Source: Pseudomonas sp. NFACC02 (GTDB lineage: Bacteria > Pseudomonadota > Gammaproteobacteria > Pseudomonadales > Pseudomonadaceae). Taken from it: a stretch of DNA of 64,000 nucleotides. A program made the position numbers and the translations under genes. The stretch covers positions 20,775 through 84,774 of the forward strand of contig NZ_FOEO01000021.1 of the NCBI RefSeq assembly GCF_900110765.1, written 5' to 3'. Shown piece by piece: positions 16,267 to 24,993 of the stretch. The notes under the pieces are model-generated. The model was given only the letters and a program-made list of their open reading frames with translations. It searched no databases and was not told the origin of the DNA. Each line of letters starts with the position of its first letter. Position 1 is the stretch's first letter.

Positions 16267-16953
16267 TTAGGGCTGCCCATAGTTACGGGCGCCGAAGAGG
16301 GCAGTGCCGATCCGCACCCAGGTCGCGCCTTGTGCGATGGCGGCTTCCAGGTCGTGGCTCATGCCCATGGAAAGGGTGTCCAGCGGCAGGTTCAGTTGAT
16401 CTTGCAAGGTACGTACAGCAGCAAAAGCAGCGTTCTGTTCGTCGCTGTCTTCTGTCGGTTCGGGAATTGCCATCAAACCGCGCAATCTCAAATGAGGCAG
16501 GGCGCTGATGGCTTGAGCCAGCGCAGGCAGGTCTTCAGGCGTGCAACCGGATTTGCTGGCTTCGCCACTGACATTGACCTGAATGCAAATGTTGAGCGGG
16601 GGCAGATCGGCGGGACGTTGTTCGGACAAGCGTTGTGCGATTTTCAGACGATCCACGGAGTGTACCCAGGCGAAGTTCTCGGCAATTGCACGCGTCTTGT
16701 TGGACTGGATGGGGCCGATGAAATGCCAGATCAAGGGCAGGTCGCTCAATTCGGTCTGTTTGCCGAGGGCTTCCTGCAGGTAGTTCTCGCCGAAATCGCG
16801 AAGCCCTGCGGCGTACGCTTCGCGCAGCTCGCTAGCCGGCTTTGTTTTGCTGACGGCGAGCAGACCCACGGACGCCGGATCGCGATGGGCCGCCTGGGCT
16901 GCGGTGTGAATTCGCTCTGCGAGCGTTGAAATGTTCTCTGCTATCGTGGACAT
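16267..16953 (-). CDS. yggS: YggS family pyridoxal phosphate homeostasis protein
   Basis: The 228-residue fold-type III PLP-binding protein has its cofactor lysine at Lys36 in LLAVSKTKPA and the phosphate-binding C-terminal segment LSMGMSHDLEAAI. It binds PLP without known catalysis and affects vitamin B6 and amino acid pools. It heads the yggS-proC-yggT operon and is divergent from pilT across 54 bp. Confidence 0.96.
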   Translation of the reverse strand: MSTIAENISTLAERIHTAAQAAHRDPASVGLLAVSKTKPASELREAYAAGLRDFGENYLQEALGKQTELSDLPLIWHFIGPIQSNKTRAIAENFAWVHSVDRLKIAQRLSEQRPADLPPLNICIQVNVSGEASKSGCTPEDLPALAQAISALPHLRLRGLMAIPEPTEDSDEQNAAFAAVRTLQDQLNLPLDTLSMGMSHDLEAAIAQGATWVRIGTALFGARNYGQP

Positions 16954-17007
16954 TGGTTTGCGCCAGCAGGGCTAAAGTCTGCGGCATTCTATGTGATGAG
17001 GAGCTGT

Positions 17008-18042
17008 ATGGATATTACCGAGCTGCTTGCCTTCAGTGCCAAGCAAGGCGCGTCGGACTTACATCTCTCTGCCGGCCTGCCACCAATGATTCGCGTCGAT
17101 GGTGATGTACGGCGGATCAATCTGCCGGCATTGGACCAGAAAGAGGTCCAGGCGCTGATTTACGACATCATGAACGACAGGCAGCGCAAGGACTTCGAGG
17201 AAGACCTGGAAACGGACTTCTCTTTCGAGGTGCCGGGCGTGGCGCGGTTCAGGGTCAACGCGTTCAATCAGAACCGAGGCGCGGGCGCGGTGTTCCGGAC
17301 CATTCCGTCGAAGGTCCTGAGCATGGAAGAGCTGGGCATGGGGGAAGTGTTTCGGAAGATTACGAACGTCCCTCGGGGCCTGGTGCTGGTGACCGGGCCG
17401 ACCGGATCGGGTAAGTCGACGACGCTCGCTGCAATGATCGATTACCTGAACGCCAACAAACACCACCACATTCTTACCATCGAAGACCCGATCGAATTCG
17501 TTCACGAGTCCAAAAAGAGCCTGATCAACCAGCGTGAAGTGCATCGCGACACTCACGGCTTCGCCGAGGCGTTGCGTTCGGCGTTGCGGGAAGACCCTGA
17601 CGTGATTCTGGTGGGTGAGCTGCGCGACCTGGAAACCATTCGGCTCGCCCTGACCGCCGCGGAAACCGGGCATCTGGTGTTCGGCACGCTGCACACCACG
17701 TCGGCGGCAAAAAGCATCGACCGCATCGTGGACGTGTTCCCGGCTCAGGAAAAATCGATGATTCGCTCGATGTTGTCCGAGTCGCTGCATGCCATCGTGT
17801 CCCAGGCATTGCTCAAGAAAGTGGGCGGTGGTCGGGTGGCGGCGCACGAGATCATGATCGGCACGTCTGCGATCCGTAACCTGATCCGGGAGGACAAGGT
17901 GGCGCAGATGTATTCGTCGATTCAGACCGGCGGTTCACTGGGGATGCAGACACTGGATATGTGCCTGAAGGACTTGGTGAGCAAGGGCTTGATCACCCGG
18001 GAAAGCGCGCGCGAAAAAGCGAAGACGCCTGATAATTTTTGA
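17008..18042 (+). CDS. pilT: PilT, type IV pilus retraction ATPase
   Basis: The 344-residue hexameric ATPase powers pilus retraction for twitching. Walker A GPTGSGKST lies at 130-138, the Asp box and Walker B follow (SALREDPDVILVGELRD), the His box is HLVFGTLHTTSA, and the PilT-specific motif AIRNLIRE is present. ATG at 17008 has GAGGAG upstream and gives the conserved MDITELLAFSAKQGASDLHLS start. The Chp chemosensory genes that regulate pili lie at 26-36 kb. Confidence 0.98.
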   Translation: MDITELLAFSAKQGASDLHLSAGLPPMIRVDGDVRRINLPALDQKEVQALIYDIMNDRQRKDFEEDLETDFSFEVPGVARFRVNAFNQNRGAGAVFRTIPSKVLSMEELGMGEVFRKITNVPRGLVLVTGPTGSGKSTTLAAMIDYLNANKHHHILTIEDPIEFVHESKKSLINQREVHRDTHGFAEALRSALREDPDVILVGELRDLETIRLALTAAETGHLVFGTLHTTSAAKSIDRIVDVFPAQEKSMIRSMLSESLHAIVSQALLKKVGGGRVAAHEIMIGTSAIRNLIREDKVAQMYSSIQTGGSLGMQTLDMCLKDLVSKGLITRESAREKAKTPDNF

Positions 18043-18062
18043 TGGCAATGCATTGATGCACT

Positions 18063-18150
18063 TGTAGGAGCGCGCTTGCCCGCGATTGTGGTGTGTCTGT
18101 GACAAATACTTTGTCTGACACAACCCATCGCGGGCAAGCGCGCTCCTACA
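18063..18150. repeat. REP doublet between pilT and the NlpC gene
   Basis: TGTAGGAGCGCGCTTGCCCG and its inverse flank about 45 bp between two convergent genes. Same subclass as 2840-2928. Confidence 0.9.
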
Positions 18151-18171
18151 GTGCCTGCATCACATCAAGGG

Positions 18172-18903
18172 TCAGCGCTGGGCGATCCGCACCGTGCCTT
18201 TCTTCGTCGGTGCCTGCTTCGGCAGCACGCGCTTGGCAACCACGTAGTGGCTGTCCCAGTACGGCTTTTTCAGCGTATCGATGGTCACCGACTTGCCGCG
18301 ACGAGGCGCATGAACGAACTTGTCGTCACCGAGGTAGATGGCGACGTGGTTCACTTTGCGGCTCTTGATGTTGAAGAACAGCAAATCGCCCGGCTTGAGG
18401 TCTTTACGATCCACTTTTTGCCCGTGGCCTTCGGCCATGGCATTGGAGGTGCGTGGCAGATCCACTTCGCTCACATCGTTGAACGCATATTTGACCAGAC
18501 CGCTGCAATCGAAGCCTTTGGTTGGGCTGGTGCCGCCCCAACGATAAGGAGTACCGATGGCTTTCACGGCCCGGTTTACCACATTGCTGCTTTGCTTGGT
18601 GCCCGGCTGCCCTGCATTAGCGAGGGCGACGGTGTTCTGCGAAATCTTGCGAGAACTGTGGGCCTTCTTGCCCTTGGTTGCTCGGCTGTTTTTGCTTGAA
18701 GTCTCAAGCGGGGTTGCTGTTTCTTCGAGGGCGGCAATTGCTGCGCGTTGTGCGGCAATGGTGCGCGATACGGTTTCCGATGATCCGGATTTGGCAGTAA
18801 AACCCGTAAAGCTCGAAGGTAACGTTTGCTCACGATTGGTGGCGTGGGCGGCCAATGGCATAAATAGGCAAATAGTTAGCCATGTCTTGAAAAATGGACG
18901 CAT
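18172..18903 (-). CDS. Exported NlpC/P60 cell wall peptidase
   Basis: The 243-residue protein has a signal peptide (MRPFFKTWLTICLFMPLAAHA), a variable Ser/Lys-rich linker to about residue 105, then an NlpC/P60 domain. The catalytic Cys133 is in FDCSGLVKYAF and the His is in VNHVAIYLGDDKFVHAP. Such enzymes cut peptidoglycan stem peptides, probably as D,L-endopeptidases. The start at 18903 is taken because the signal peptide begins there; the frame extends 53 codons upstream without sense. Confidence 0.92.
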   Translation of the reverse strand: MRPFFKTWLTICLFMPLAAHATNREQTLPSSFTGFTAKSGSSETVSRTIAAQRAAIAALEETATPLETSSKNSRATKGKKAHSSRKISQNTVALANAGQPGTKQSSNVVNRAVKAIGTPYRWGGTSPTKGFDCSGLVKYAFNDVSEVDLPRTSNAMAEGHGQKVDRKDLKPGDLLFFNIKSRKVNHVAIYLGDDKFVHAPRRGKSVTIDTLKKPYWDSHYVVAKRVLPKQAPTKKGTVRIAQR

Positions 18904-19153
18904 TAGGCAGGGCTCATAGTGGTCAGCGCGCAACTTTATAACAGCTTTTGCATCGTTTCTGAGGCCATTTGTCGAACAATTTATTGCCCGTAGAGTCAGT
19001 TTCGGCAGCAAAACTGTCACATGACTCCGCGCATCACCTTGCAGAACAAGGGTTTGCGCCAATCAACAGAGGTTCAAACCATACGTCGGAGGGCGATACG
19101 AAAGTCACAAAACTTACGCATATTTTTTTCTATCAGTGCAAACGAGGTAAGCA

Positions 19154-19570
19154 ATGAACACCTATCAACCTGACGTTCAACGTCCGGACACCCACAGCAA
19201 GGTTATGGGTTATGTGCTGTGGATCGTCGGATTCACAGGTTCCCACCGCTTTTATTACGGCAAGCCGGTAACCGGCACAATCTGGTTTTTCACCTTCGGG
19301 TTGTTGGGGATTGGCTGGCTGATCGACCTGTTTCTGATCCCGTCGATGGATCGTGAAGCGGACTTGAGGTTCAACGCAGGCACCACCGATTACAGCGTCG
19401 CGTGGATTCTGCTGACGTTCCTCGGGATTTTCGGCGTCCATCGCATGTATCAAGGTAAATGGATCACCGGCATCCTTTATCTGCTGACGGGCGGGCTTGC
19501 GTTTCTGGGTGTGCTTTATGACTTCTGGACGCTGAATGATCAGATCTCGATGAAGAACGCCCGGAGGTAA
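19154..19570 (+). CDS. TM2 domain protein with two TM2-like repeats
   Basis: The 138-residue membrane protein contains two helix-pair modules: GYVLWIVGFTGSHRFYYGKP... followed by WLIDLFLIP, and AWILLTFLGIFGVHRMYQGKW... ending LYDFWTL. Each has the TM2 pattern (G-x-HR-(F/M)Y-x-GK and a closing D-x-(F/W)). Typical TM2 proteins have one unit, so this appears internally duplicated. GAGGTAA precedes the ATG. Function unknown. Confidence 0.88.
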   Translation: MNTYQPDVQRPDTHSKVMGYVLWIVGFTGSHRFYYGKPVTGTIWFFTFGLLGIGWLIDLFLIPSMDREADLRFNAGTTDYSVAWILLTFLGIFGVHRMYQGKWITGILYLLTGGLAFLGVLYDFWTLNDQISMKNARR

Positions 19571-19607
19571 GTTTTCCGCTCGGTTCCTGTTGCGGTCCAG
19601 AGGACGC

Positions 19608-19643
19608 TTACTCCCACAGGTCTGAAGCAGCCTGTGGGAGTGA
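19608..19643. repeat. Short inverted repeat CTCCCACAGG / CCTGTGGGAG
   Basis: Ten-bp perfect arms with a 10-nt loop lie 37 bp after the TM2 gene and 27 bp before the convergent pyrC' end. It matches the REP stem seen elsewhere and could form an RNA hairpin, but no T run follows. Confidence 0.7.
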
Positions 19644-19669
19644 GGTGTGTCGGATCGGCCGCTGAAAGG

Positions 19670-20941
19670 TCACCCGATGTAACTGATCCGCCCATCCACA
19701 AAGGTGTACTTCACCGCGCCCGGCAGGCAATGGCCGAGGAACGGGCAGTTTTCGCCTTTCGACAGCCACTTCTCGCCAGCGACGGTGGAAGCCGCCGGGT
19801 CGAACAGCACCAGATCAGCAGGCGCACCGGCAGCCAGTTTGCCTGCCGGCAAACGCAATGCGTCAGCAGGGCCTGAGCTCAGGCGCGCCAGCAGCGTCGG
19901 CAGGTCGAGCAAGCCATCCTCGACCAGCGTCATTGCCAGCGGCAATAGCAATTCGACGCTGCTGATGCCCGGCTCCGTCGCACCGAACGGTGCCAGCTTG
20001 GCGTCGCGCTCGTGCGGCTGGTGGTGGCTGGAGATGGCCTGAACCACGCCTGACTTCACCGCTTCTCGCAATGCATCGCGGTCAGCGCGGGTGCGCAGCG
20101 GCGGCTGTACATGGTAGAGGCTGGAGAAGTCGATCAGGGCTTCGTCTGTCAGGATCAACTGATAGAGCGCCACGTCAGCGGTCACCGGCAGGCCGCGCGC
20201 CTGTGCCTGCGCAATCAGGGCCACGCCGCGCGCGCTGGTCAGCTGAGTGAAGTGAGCGCGCACGCCGCTTTGCTCGACCAGCAGCAGGTCACGGGCCAGT
20301 GCCACCGTTTCAGCGGTTTCGGGTATGCCCGGCAGGCCCAGGAAGGCCGCTGTCGGGCCGTCATGAGCCAGTCCGCCTTGCGCCAGATCATCATCCTGTG
20401 AGTTGAAAATCACCGTCAGGTCGAAAGTTGCTGCGTATTCCAGCGCACGGCAAAGGGTGCGGTTGCTACTGAAATTGATCAGACCGTTGGTGAAGGCCAC
20501 GCAACCGGCGTCACGCAGGGCAATCAGCTCGGCCAATTGCTCGCCTTCCAGGCCTTTGCTCAGTGCGCCGATCGGAAATACTTTGCTGTGTCCGGCTTCG
20601 CGGGCGCGATCCAGAATCAGCTCGGCAACCGCCGAGGTATCCAGCACAGGTTTGGTCCGAGGTGGACAGCAAAGGCTCGTCACGCCCCCGGCTGCGGCCG
20701 CGCGGGTTTCCGAAGCGATGGTGCCTTTGCGGCTATAGCCTGGCTCGCGCAACGATACGTTCAGATCGACCAGTCCTGGTGCTGCCACCAGCCCTGTGCC
20801 GTCGATGGTTTGTGAAGGCGTGAAATCGGCAGGTGCCGCGCCCAGCGCAAGGAGCTTTCCGGCTTCCAGGTGAATGTCGATGACTTGGTCCAGACCGCTG
20901 ACAGGGTCGATGACGCGAGCGCCGAGGATGCTGAACTTCAC
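19670..20941 (-). CDS. pyrC': PyrC', non-catalytic dihydroorotase homolog of the ATCase complex
   Basis: The 423-residue protein is a dihydroorotase paralog that in Pseudomonas forms a dodecamer with PyrB and is needed for ATCase activity. The metal-binding motif expected as D-x-H-x-H reads DLNVSLREPG (59-68): both histidines are replaced by Asn61 and Ser63, so it should be inactive as a dihydroorotase. The GTG at 20941 overlaps the pyrB stop as GTGA; the longer upstream open frame runs antisense-free through pyrB and is not coding. Confidence 0.95.
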   Translation of the reverse strand: MKFSILGARVIDPVSGLDQVIDIHLEAGKLLALGAAPADFTPSQTIDGTGLVAAPGLVDLNVSLREPGYSRKGTIASETRAAAAGGVTSLCCPPRTKPVLDTSAVAELILDRAREAGHSKVFPIGALSKGLEGEQLAELIALRDAGCVAFTNGLINFSSNRTLCRALEYAATFDLTVIFNSQDDDLAQGGLAHDGPTAAFLGLPGIPETAETVALARDLLLVEQSGVRAHFTQLTSARGVALIAQAQARGLPVTADVALYQLILTDEALIDFSSLYHVQPPLRTRADRDALREAVKSGVVQAISSHHQPHERDAKLAPFGATEPGISSVELLLPLAMTLVEDGLLDLPTLLARLSSGPADALRLPAGKLAAGAPADLVLFDPAASTVAGEKWLSKGENCPFLGHCLPGAVKYTFVDGRISYIG

Positions 20942-21942
20942 TGCGCGTTCTCCTGCTCGAACTGGCGTTGGGCGGTCTGGCCACTCATGGCCATGGACAA
21001 GACGGCCATGCGCACGGCGATGCCGTAGGTCACTTGATTGAGGATGACTGAATGCGAGCCATCGGCCACCGCCGACTCGATTTCCACGCCTCGGTTGATC
21101 GGGCCGGGGTGCATGACAATGGCGTCTGGCTTGGCGCCGGCGAGGCGGGCAGTGGTCAGGCCGAACAGGCGGTAGAACTCGCCTTCGCTCGGCAGCAGGC
21201 CGCCCGACATGCGCTCGCGTTGCAGGCGCAGCATGATCACCACATCGACGTCTTTCAGACCTTCCGCCAGATCGGTGTAGACCTTCACGCCATACTGTTC
21301 GACGCCAATCGGCAGCAGGGTTTTGGGAGCGACCACGCGGATGTCCGGGCAACCCAGTGCCTTGAGGGCGATCATGTTCGAGCGCGCCACGCGTGAGTGC
21401 AGGATGTCGCCGACGATGGCCACCGAGAGGTTCTCGAAATTGCCCTTGTGTCGGCGGATCGTGAGCATGTCCAGCATGCCCTGCGTCGGGTGCGCATGAC
21501 GGCCGTCGCCGCCATTGATGGTCGCCACCTGCGGGCAGACATGCTCGGCGATGAAGTGCGCCGCGCCTGAATCGCCGTGACGCACGACGAACATGTCGGC
21601 CGCCATGGCTTCAAGGTTGCGCAGCGTGTCGAACAAAGTTTCGCCCTTGCTGGTCGAGGATGTCGACACATTCAGGGTGATGACATCCGCCGACAGCCGT
21701 TGTGCCGCCAGTTCGAAGGTGGTGCGCGTGCGGGTCGAGTTCTCGAAGAACACGTTGCACACGGTCTTGCCGCGCAGCAACGGCACTTTTTTCACCGCCC
21801 GTGCGCCGACTTCAAGGAAGGAGTCGGCGGTGTCGAGGATTTCGGTCAGCAGTTCGCGGGGCAAACCGTCGAGCGAGAGAAAATGTTGCAACTGACCCTG
21901 ATGGTTCAGCTGCAGCGGGCGCTTGGCGTCGAGAGGCGTCAT
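20938..21942 (-). CDS. pyrB: PyrB, aspartate carbamoyltransferase catalytic subunit
   Basis: The 334-residue enzyme condenses carbamoyl phosphate and aspartate in pyrimidine synthesis. The carbamoyl phosphate loop STRTRTTFE begins at Ser69, followed by RHGDSGAAHF and GDGRHAHPTQGMLD, and the Asp-binding MLRLQRERM. The N-terminus is longer than E. coli PyrB, as in the PyrB-PyrC' class. It lies between pyrR (12 bp upstream) and pyrC' (overlapping). Confidence 0.97.
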   Translation of the reverse strand: MTPLDAKRPLQLNHQGQLQHFLSLDGLPRELLTEILDTADSFLEVGARAVKKVPLLRGKTVCNVFFENSTRTRTTFELAAQRLSADVITLNVSTSSTSKGETLFDTLRNLEAMAADMFVVRHGDSGAAHFIAEHVCPQVATINGGDGRHAHPTQGMLDMLTIRRHKGNFENLSVAIVGDILHSRVARSNMIALKALGCPDIRVVAPKTLLPIGVEQYGVKVYTDLAEGLKDVDVVIMLRLQRERMSGGLLPSEGEFYRLFGLTTARLAGAKPDAIVMHPGPINRGVEIESAVADGSHSVILNQVTYGIAVRMAVLSMAMSGQTAQRQFEQENAQ

Positions 21943-21954
21943 CGCAAAAGACTC

Positions 21955-22479
21955 TTAGAGGGCGGCGGAATCGGTGGAAAGGTCTTGCAGTTCAAGCGTC
22001 AGTGGCGTCGGACCGGACAGCTTGACCCGTTCGTTCGGAGACAGATCGAGCGTCGCGCCGGTCACATTTGGACGGATCGGCAGTTCGGCAGCGTCCAGAT
22101 CAAGCAGCGATACCAGCGTTACGCTGGCCGGCCGGCCGTAGTCGAAGAGTTCGTTCAGGGCCGCCCGAATGGTTCGGCCGCTCATCAGCACGTCATCGAT
22201 CAGCACCAGATGCTGGCCCTCGATCTCGAACGGCAGTTCGGAAGGGCGCACTTGCGGGTGCAGGCCGTTCTGACTGAAGTCATCGCGGTAGAAGGAAACA
22301 TCCAGCGTCCCGAGCGGCGACTGGCTGTTCAGGGCTTCGAGCAAGGCCTGCGCAACCCATACGCCGCCGGTACGAATGCCGATGAAGCGCGGCTCGCTGA
22401 TGCCACGTTTATGCAGGTGCGCGTTCAGATCGATGGCCATCTGGCTGATCAGTTCGGCGGGGTTTGGCAGGGTGCTCAT
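21955..22479 (-). CDS. pyrR: PyrR, bifunctional pyr regulator / uracil phosphoribosyltransferase
   Basis: The 174-residue type I phosphoribosyltransferase has the PRPP loop VLIDDVLMSGRTIRAAL. In Bacillus PyrR is an RNA-binding attenuator; in pseudomonads it is known to regulate pyr expression, with less clear mechanism. No pyr-type attenuator stem was recognised between pyrR and pyrB (12 bp). GGAGCG precedes the ATG. It starts the pyrR-pyrB-pyrC' unit. Confidence 0.95.
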   Translation of the reverse strand: MSTLPNPAELISQMAIDLNAHLHKRGISEPRFIGIRTGGVWVAQALLEALNSQSPLGTLDVSFYRDDFSQNGLHPQVRPSELPFEIEGQHLVLIDDVLMSGRTIRAALNELFDYGRPASVTLVSLLDLDAAELPIRPNVTGATLDLSPNERVKLSGPTPLTLELQDLSTDSAAL

Positions 22480-22572
22480 GGTCGCTCCTTCAGAAGCCCG
22501 GTCTCATTCCTTGCGGCCGGCCGGGCTTAAACTCGAATTCTGTGCTGTTCAATGCAGTGCAGTGTCGGGCGC

Positions 22573-23013
22573 TCACGTGTCGAACAGCGCGCTGTTGGCT
22601 TCCAGCCAGCCTTGCAGCAGCAGCGCTGCGGCGATGGCGTCCACCGGGTTGTCGCGGTAGCTGCCACGCTGGCCGCCGCGCGACATGCGTTCACCCTTGG
22701 CTTCAAAGGTGGTCAGACGTTCGTCATGGGTGTACACGGGCAGGTTGAACCGGCCGTTGAGCTTGCGCGAGAACTTCTCCGCGCGTGCGCTCATTTCGCT
22801 GGGGGTGCCGTCCATGTTCAGCGGCAGCCCTACGACGATGGCGTCGGGCTTCCACTCGGTGATCAGCGCCTGGACCTTTTCCCAGTCCGGAACGCCGTTC
22901 TGCGCCTTCAGGGTGCACAGCTCGCGGGCCTGGCCGGTAATGACCTGGCCGACAGCGACGCCGATCTGTTTGGTCCCGTAGTCGAATCCCAAAAGCAGGC
23001 GCAGTGCGGCCAT
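22573..23013 (-). CDS. ruvX: RuvX/YqgF, Holliday junction resolvase-like nuclease
   Basis: The 146-residue RNase H-fold protein has the first acidic motif LLLGFDYGTKQIGVAVG (Asp10 region), the DAIVVGLPLNMDGT motif and the terminal DAIAAALLLQGWL motif of YqgF. The family acts in 16S rRNA 5' end maturation and has been studied as a resolvase. Its ATG overlaps the stop of algH as ATGA, so the two are coupled. pyrR begins 93 bp downstream. Confidence 0.95.
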   Translation of the reverse strand: MAALRLLLGFDYGTKQIGVAVGQVITGQARELCTLKAQNGVPDWEKVQALITEWKPDAIVVGLPLNMDGTPSEMSARAEKFSRKLNGRFNLPVYTHDERLTTFEAKGERMSRGGQRGSYRDNPVDAIAAALLLQGWLEANSALFDT

Positions 23014-23582
23014 CAGGCGTGGCCCGCCTGGCTGGTCAGCAAGTTCAGGTTGACGCCCAGTTTGGCCGCCGCCGCATCGAGGCGTTGTTCGCTGTCGAGC
23101 TCGAACAGAATCGCGGGGTCGAACGCGCAGTTCAGCCAGGCGTTGGCGGCGAATTCGGCTTCGAGCTGCCCGGCGTCCCAGCCGGCATAACCGAGAGTGA
23201 TCAAATTCTGATCAGGGCCGTAGCCGTCGGCGATTGAAAACAGGATGTCCTGCGACGTCGACAACGAAATGCCGCCCAGATCGACCGTGGCCTGAAAAAT
23301 CTGACCGGTCGGGTGCAGGACAAAGCCGCGATCGGTTTGAACCGGACCGCCGACGTGAATGGGGATGTGCTGACAGCGAACGGGTGGCGCCATTTCCGGG
23401 CGTAACTGCTCCAGAATGTCTGCCAGCGACAGGCTTTGCGGTCGGTTGATCACCAGACCCATTGCGCCATTGGCGTTGTGCTCGACGATGTAGGTCAAGG
23501 TCTGAGCGAAGTTCTCATCGTGCATGTGGGGCATGGCGATCAGAAACTGATGCTTGAGGTATGACGGAGTGACGTTTTTCAT
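23013..23582 (-). CDS. algH: AlgH / YqgE family protein (DUF179)
   Basis: The 189-residue protein contains YLKHQFLIAMPHMHDENFAQ and GAMGLVINRP, diagnostic of the YqgE/AlgH family. AlgH was named for an effect on alginate genes in P. aeruginosa; biochemical function is unknown. Start 23582 (MKNVTPSYLKHQ) is the family start. It is the first gene of algH-ruvX-pyrR-pyrB-pyrC'. Confidence 0.93.
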   Translation of the reverse strand: MKNVTPSYLKHQFLIAMPHMHDENFAQTLTYIVEHNANGAMGLVINRPQSLSLADILEQLRPEMAPPVRCQHIPIHVGGPVQTDRGFVLHPTGQIFQATVDLGGISLSTSQDILFSIADGYGPDQNLITLGYAGWDAGQLEAEFAANAWLNCAFDPAILFELDSEQRLDAAAAKLGVNLNLLTSQAGHA

Positions 23583-23688
23583 GAGCCCTAGTGTGGCGCC
23601 GTGGGGCTGTTGTGACAACTGGCAGAACCGACCCAAGGGCGGATAAATCGCGACAGGGTTCAGGTTTCATGTTTGGTTACGCACAGGT

Positions 23689-23778
23689 TGTAGGAGTGAG
23701 CTTGCTCGCGATTCGATGGTATGACCGCTGAATGTGCGTCGAATGTACCGGCCAATCGCGAGCAAGCTCACTCCTACA
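23689..23778. repeat. REP doublet (GTAGGAGTGAGCTTGCTCGCG type)
   Basis: TGTAGGAGTGAGCTTGCTCG and its inverse flank about 40 bp just after the TonB-like gene. The stem (GAGTGAGCTTGCTCGCG) is a third REP variant in the window. Confidence 0.9.
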
Positions 23779-23796
23779 GGAAAATGTGGCGGGCGA

Positions 23797-24699
23797 TCAA
23801 TTACTGGACAGCTTGTCCCCACGGGCAAACTTCCAGGTGCGGATGATTTCGAGCCGGTCGATATCGGACAGATCGCCGCTGAACGGGGCAAAAGGCGCCG
23901 CCAGTCGCACGATTCTCTGAGCGGCCTGATCCAGTAAAGGCTGTCCCGACGACTCAAGCACCAGCACTTCATACAAGGAGCCGTCGCGGTTGATCGACAC
24001 CATCATCCGCAGGCTGCCGTAGATCTGCTGGCGCCGGGCTTCTTCGGGGTAATTGAGGTTGCCGATGCGCTCGATTTTCTTGCGCCAGTCCTCTTTGTAC
24101 CAGGCGCCCTTGTCACGCATGGTCGAGGCGGCACTCAGGCGGTGGATTTTCGGGCGCTTGGCGTAAGCCTGCTGCTCATCGGCGAGTTCGGCCTCCAGGC
24201 TGGCGATTTCGCTATTCAACTGGGTGCTGTCGAACGTCGGCGCGGCTTTCTTGGCCTCTTCAGGTTTGACTTCGTCGCGCTTGGCGACGGTTTTTTGTGG
24301 CGCTTGCGCCTTGGTGGCAACAGCGGTCTTTGGCGCTTCCTGCTTAACCACCTGTTTGGCCGCAGGCGGAGGCGTCACCTTGTTGATCTTGGTGTCCTGG
24401 TACGGCGCGATTTCGGTGGTCTTGGGCACAGCCTTCTTGTCGAGGGTGCCGCTGCCTTGCTGGTTTTCCTGGGCGAGGAAGTCAGCGTCTTTGGGCTTGG
24501 TGTCACTTTTGAAGGGGGCGAGGGTGATTTCCAGTGTCTGGCTGATCTTTTCGGGTTTGACGTAGGTGAAGCCCACGCCAAGGATCAGCGCCAGGTGGAC
24601 AAGCGCCGCGATCATCAAGGTAAAACCCAGGCGATCGGCCGGGCGCACGGCGGTGCGGGTCAGGGCCATCGGGAGATCACTGTCGACCGCAGCGTTCAT
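23797..24699 (-). CDS. Energy transducer TonB-family protein
   Basis: The 300-residue protein has a short cytoplasmic N-terminus, one membrane helix (LGFTLMIAALVHLALILGVG), a Lys/Pro/Ala-rich periplasmic region with a predicted coiled coil (QLNSEIASLEAELADEQQA), and a C-terminal TonB domain starting NLNYPEEARRQQIYGSLRMM. This is the layout of TonB3-like proteins of pseudomonads, one of which in P. aeruginosa affects twitching and pilus assembly. Location next to gshB and pilGHIJ fits that paralog. No exbB/exbD nearby. Confidence 0.9.
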   Translation of the reverse strand: MNAAVDSDLPMALTRTAVRPADRLGFTLMIAALVHLALILGVGFTYVKPEKISQTLEITLAPFKSDTKPKDADFLAQENQQGSGTLDKKAVPKTTEIAPYQDTKINKVTPPPAAKQVVKQEAPKTAVATKAQAPQKTVAKRDEVKPEEAKKAAPTFDSTQLNSEIASLEAELADEQQAYAKRPKIHRLSAASTMRDKGAWYKEDWRKKIERIGNLNYPEEARRQQIYGSLRMMVSINRDGSLYEVLVLESSGQPLLDQAAQRIVRLAAPFAPFSGDLSDIDRLEIIRTWKFARGDKLSSN

Positions 24700-24864
24700 C
24701 GACGCTCCGGAATCACACAAACCAGCATTGCGGAAACCCACCTAAGGCGAAATTCAGGCCGCGCATGATAACGCAATGTCTGGGGGTTCTTGGGCTTTGA
24801 TATCGGCGGGCCGATTAGTGGGCGAATTTCAGTTGTCGAGGGATGTACTGGCAATACGGCCCTC

Positions 24865-24979
24865 TTCGCGAGCGAGCTCGCTCCCACAGAAATGCAGCGG
24901 TTCTGGACAGCCCCAAAAATTGGATGGGTCTCCAACTTCCTGGGGGCAGTCCATCTGTGGGAGCGAGCTTGCTCGCGAA
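24865..24979. repeat. REP pair (GTGGGAGCGAGCTTGCTCGCG type), outward-facing
   Basis: TTCGCGAGCGAGCTCGCTCC and the inverse CTGTGGGAGCGAGCTTGCTC (plus GCGAA) are separated by about 65 bp in the gap between the TonB-like gene and gshB. Here the CGCGA tips face outwards, the opposite of the other doublets. The rest of this roughly 290-bp gap shows no gene. Confidence 0.85.
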
Positions 24980-24993
24980 TGGGGCGATTAGGT

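Noticed and set aside
15310..16929. 539-codon plus-strand frame across yggT-proC-yggS
   Set aside because: Lies antisense to three clear genes and has low-complexity His/Gln-rich sequence.
19608..19643. Rho-independent terminator after the TM2 gene
   Set aside because: A hairpin exists but there is no T run.
20942..21352. Upstream extension of pyrC' through pyrB
   Set aside because: It is within pyrB in another frame and the GTG overlap at 20941 gives the family-length protein.
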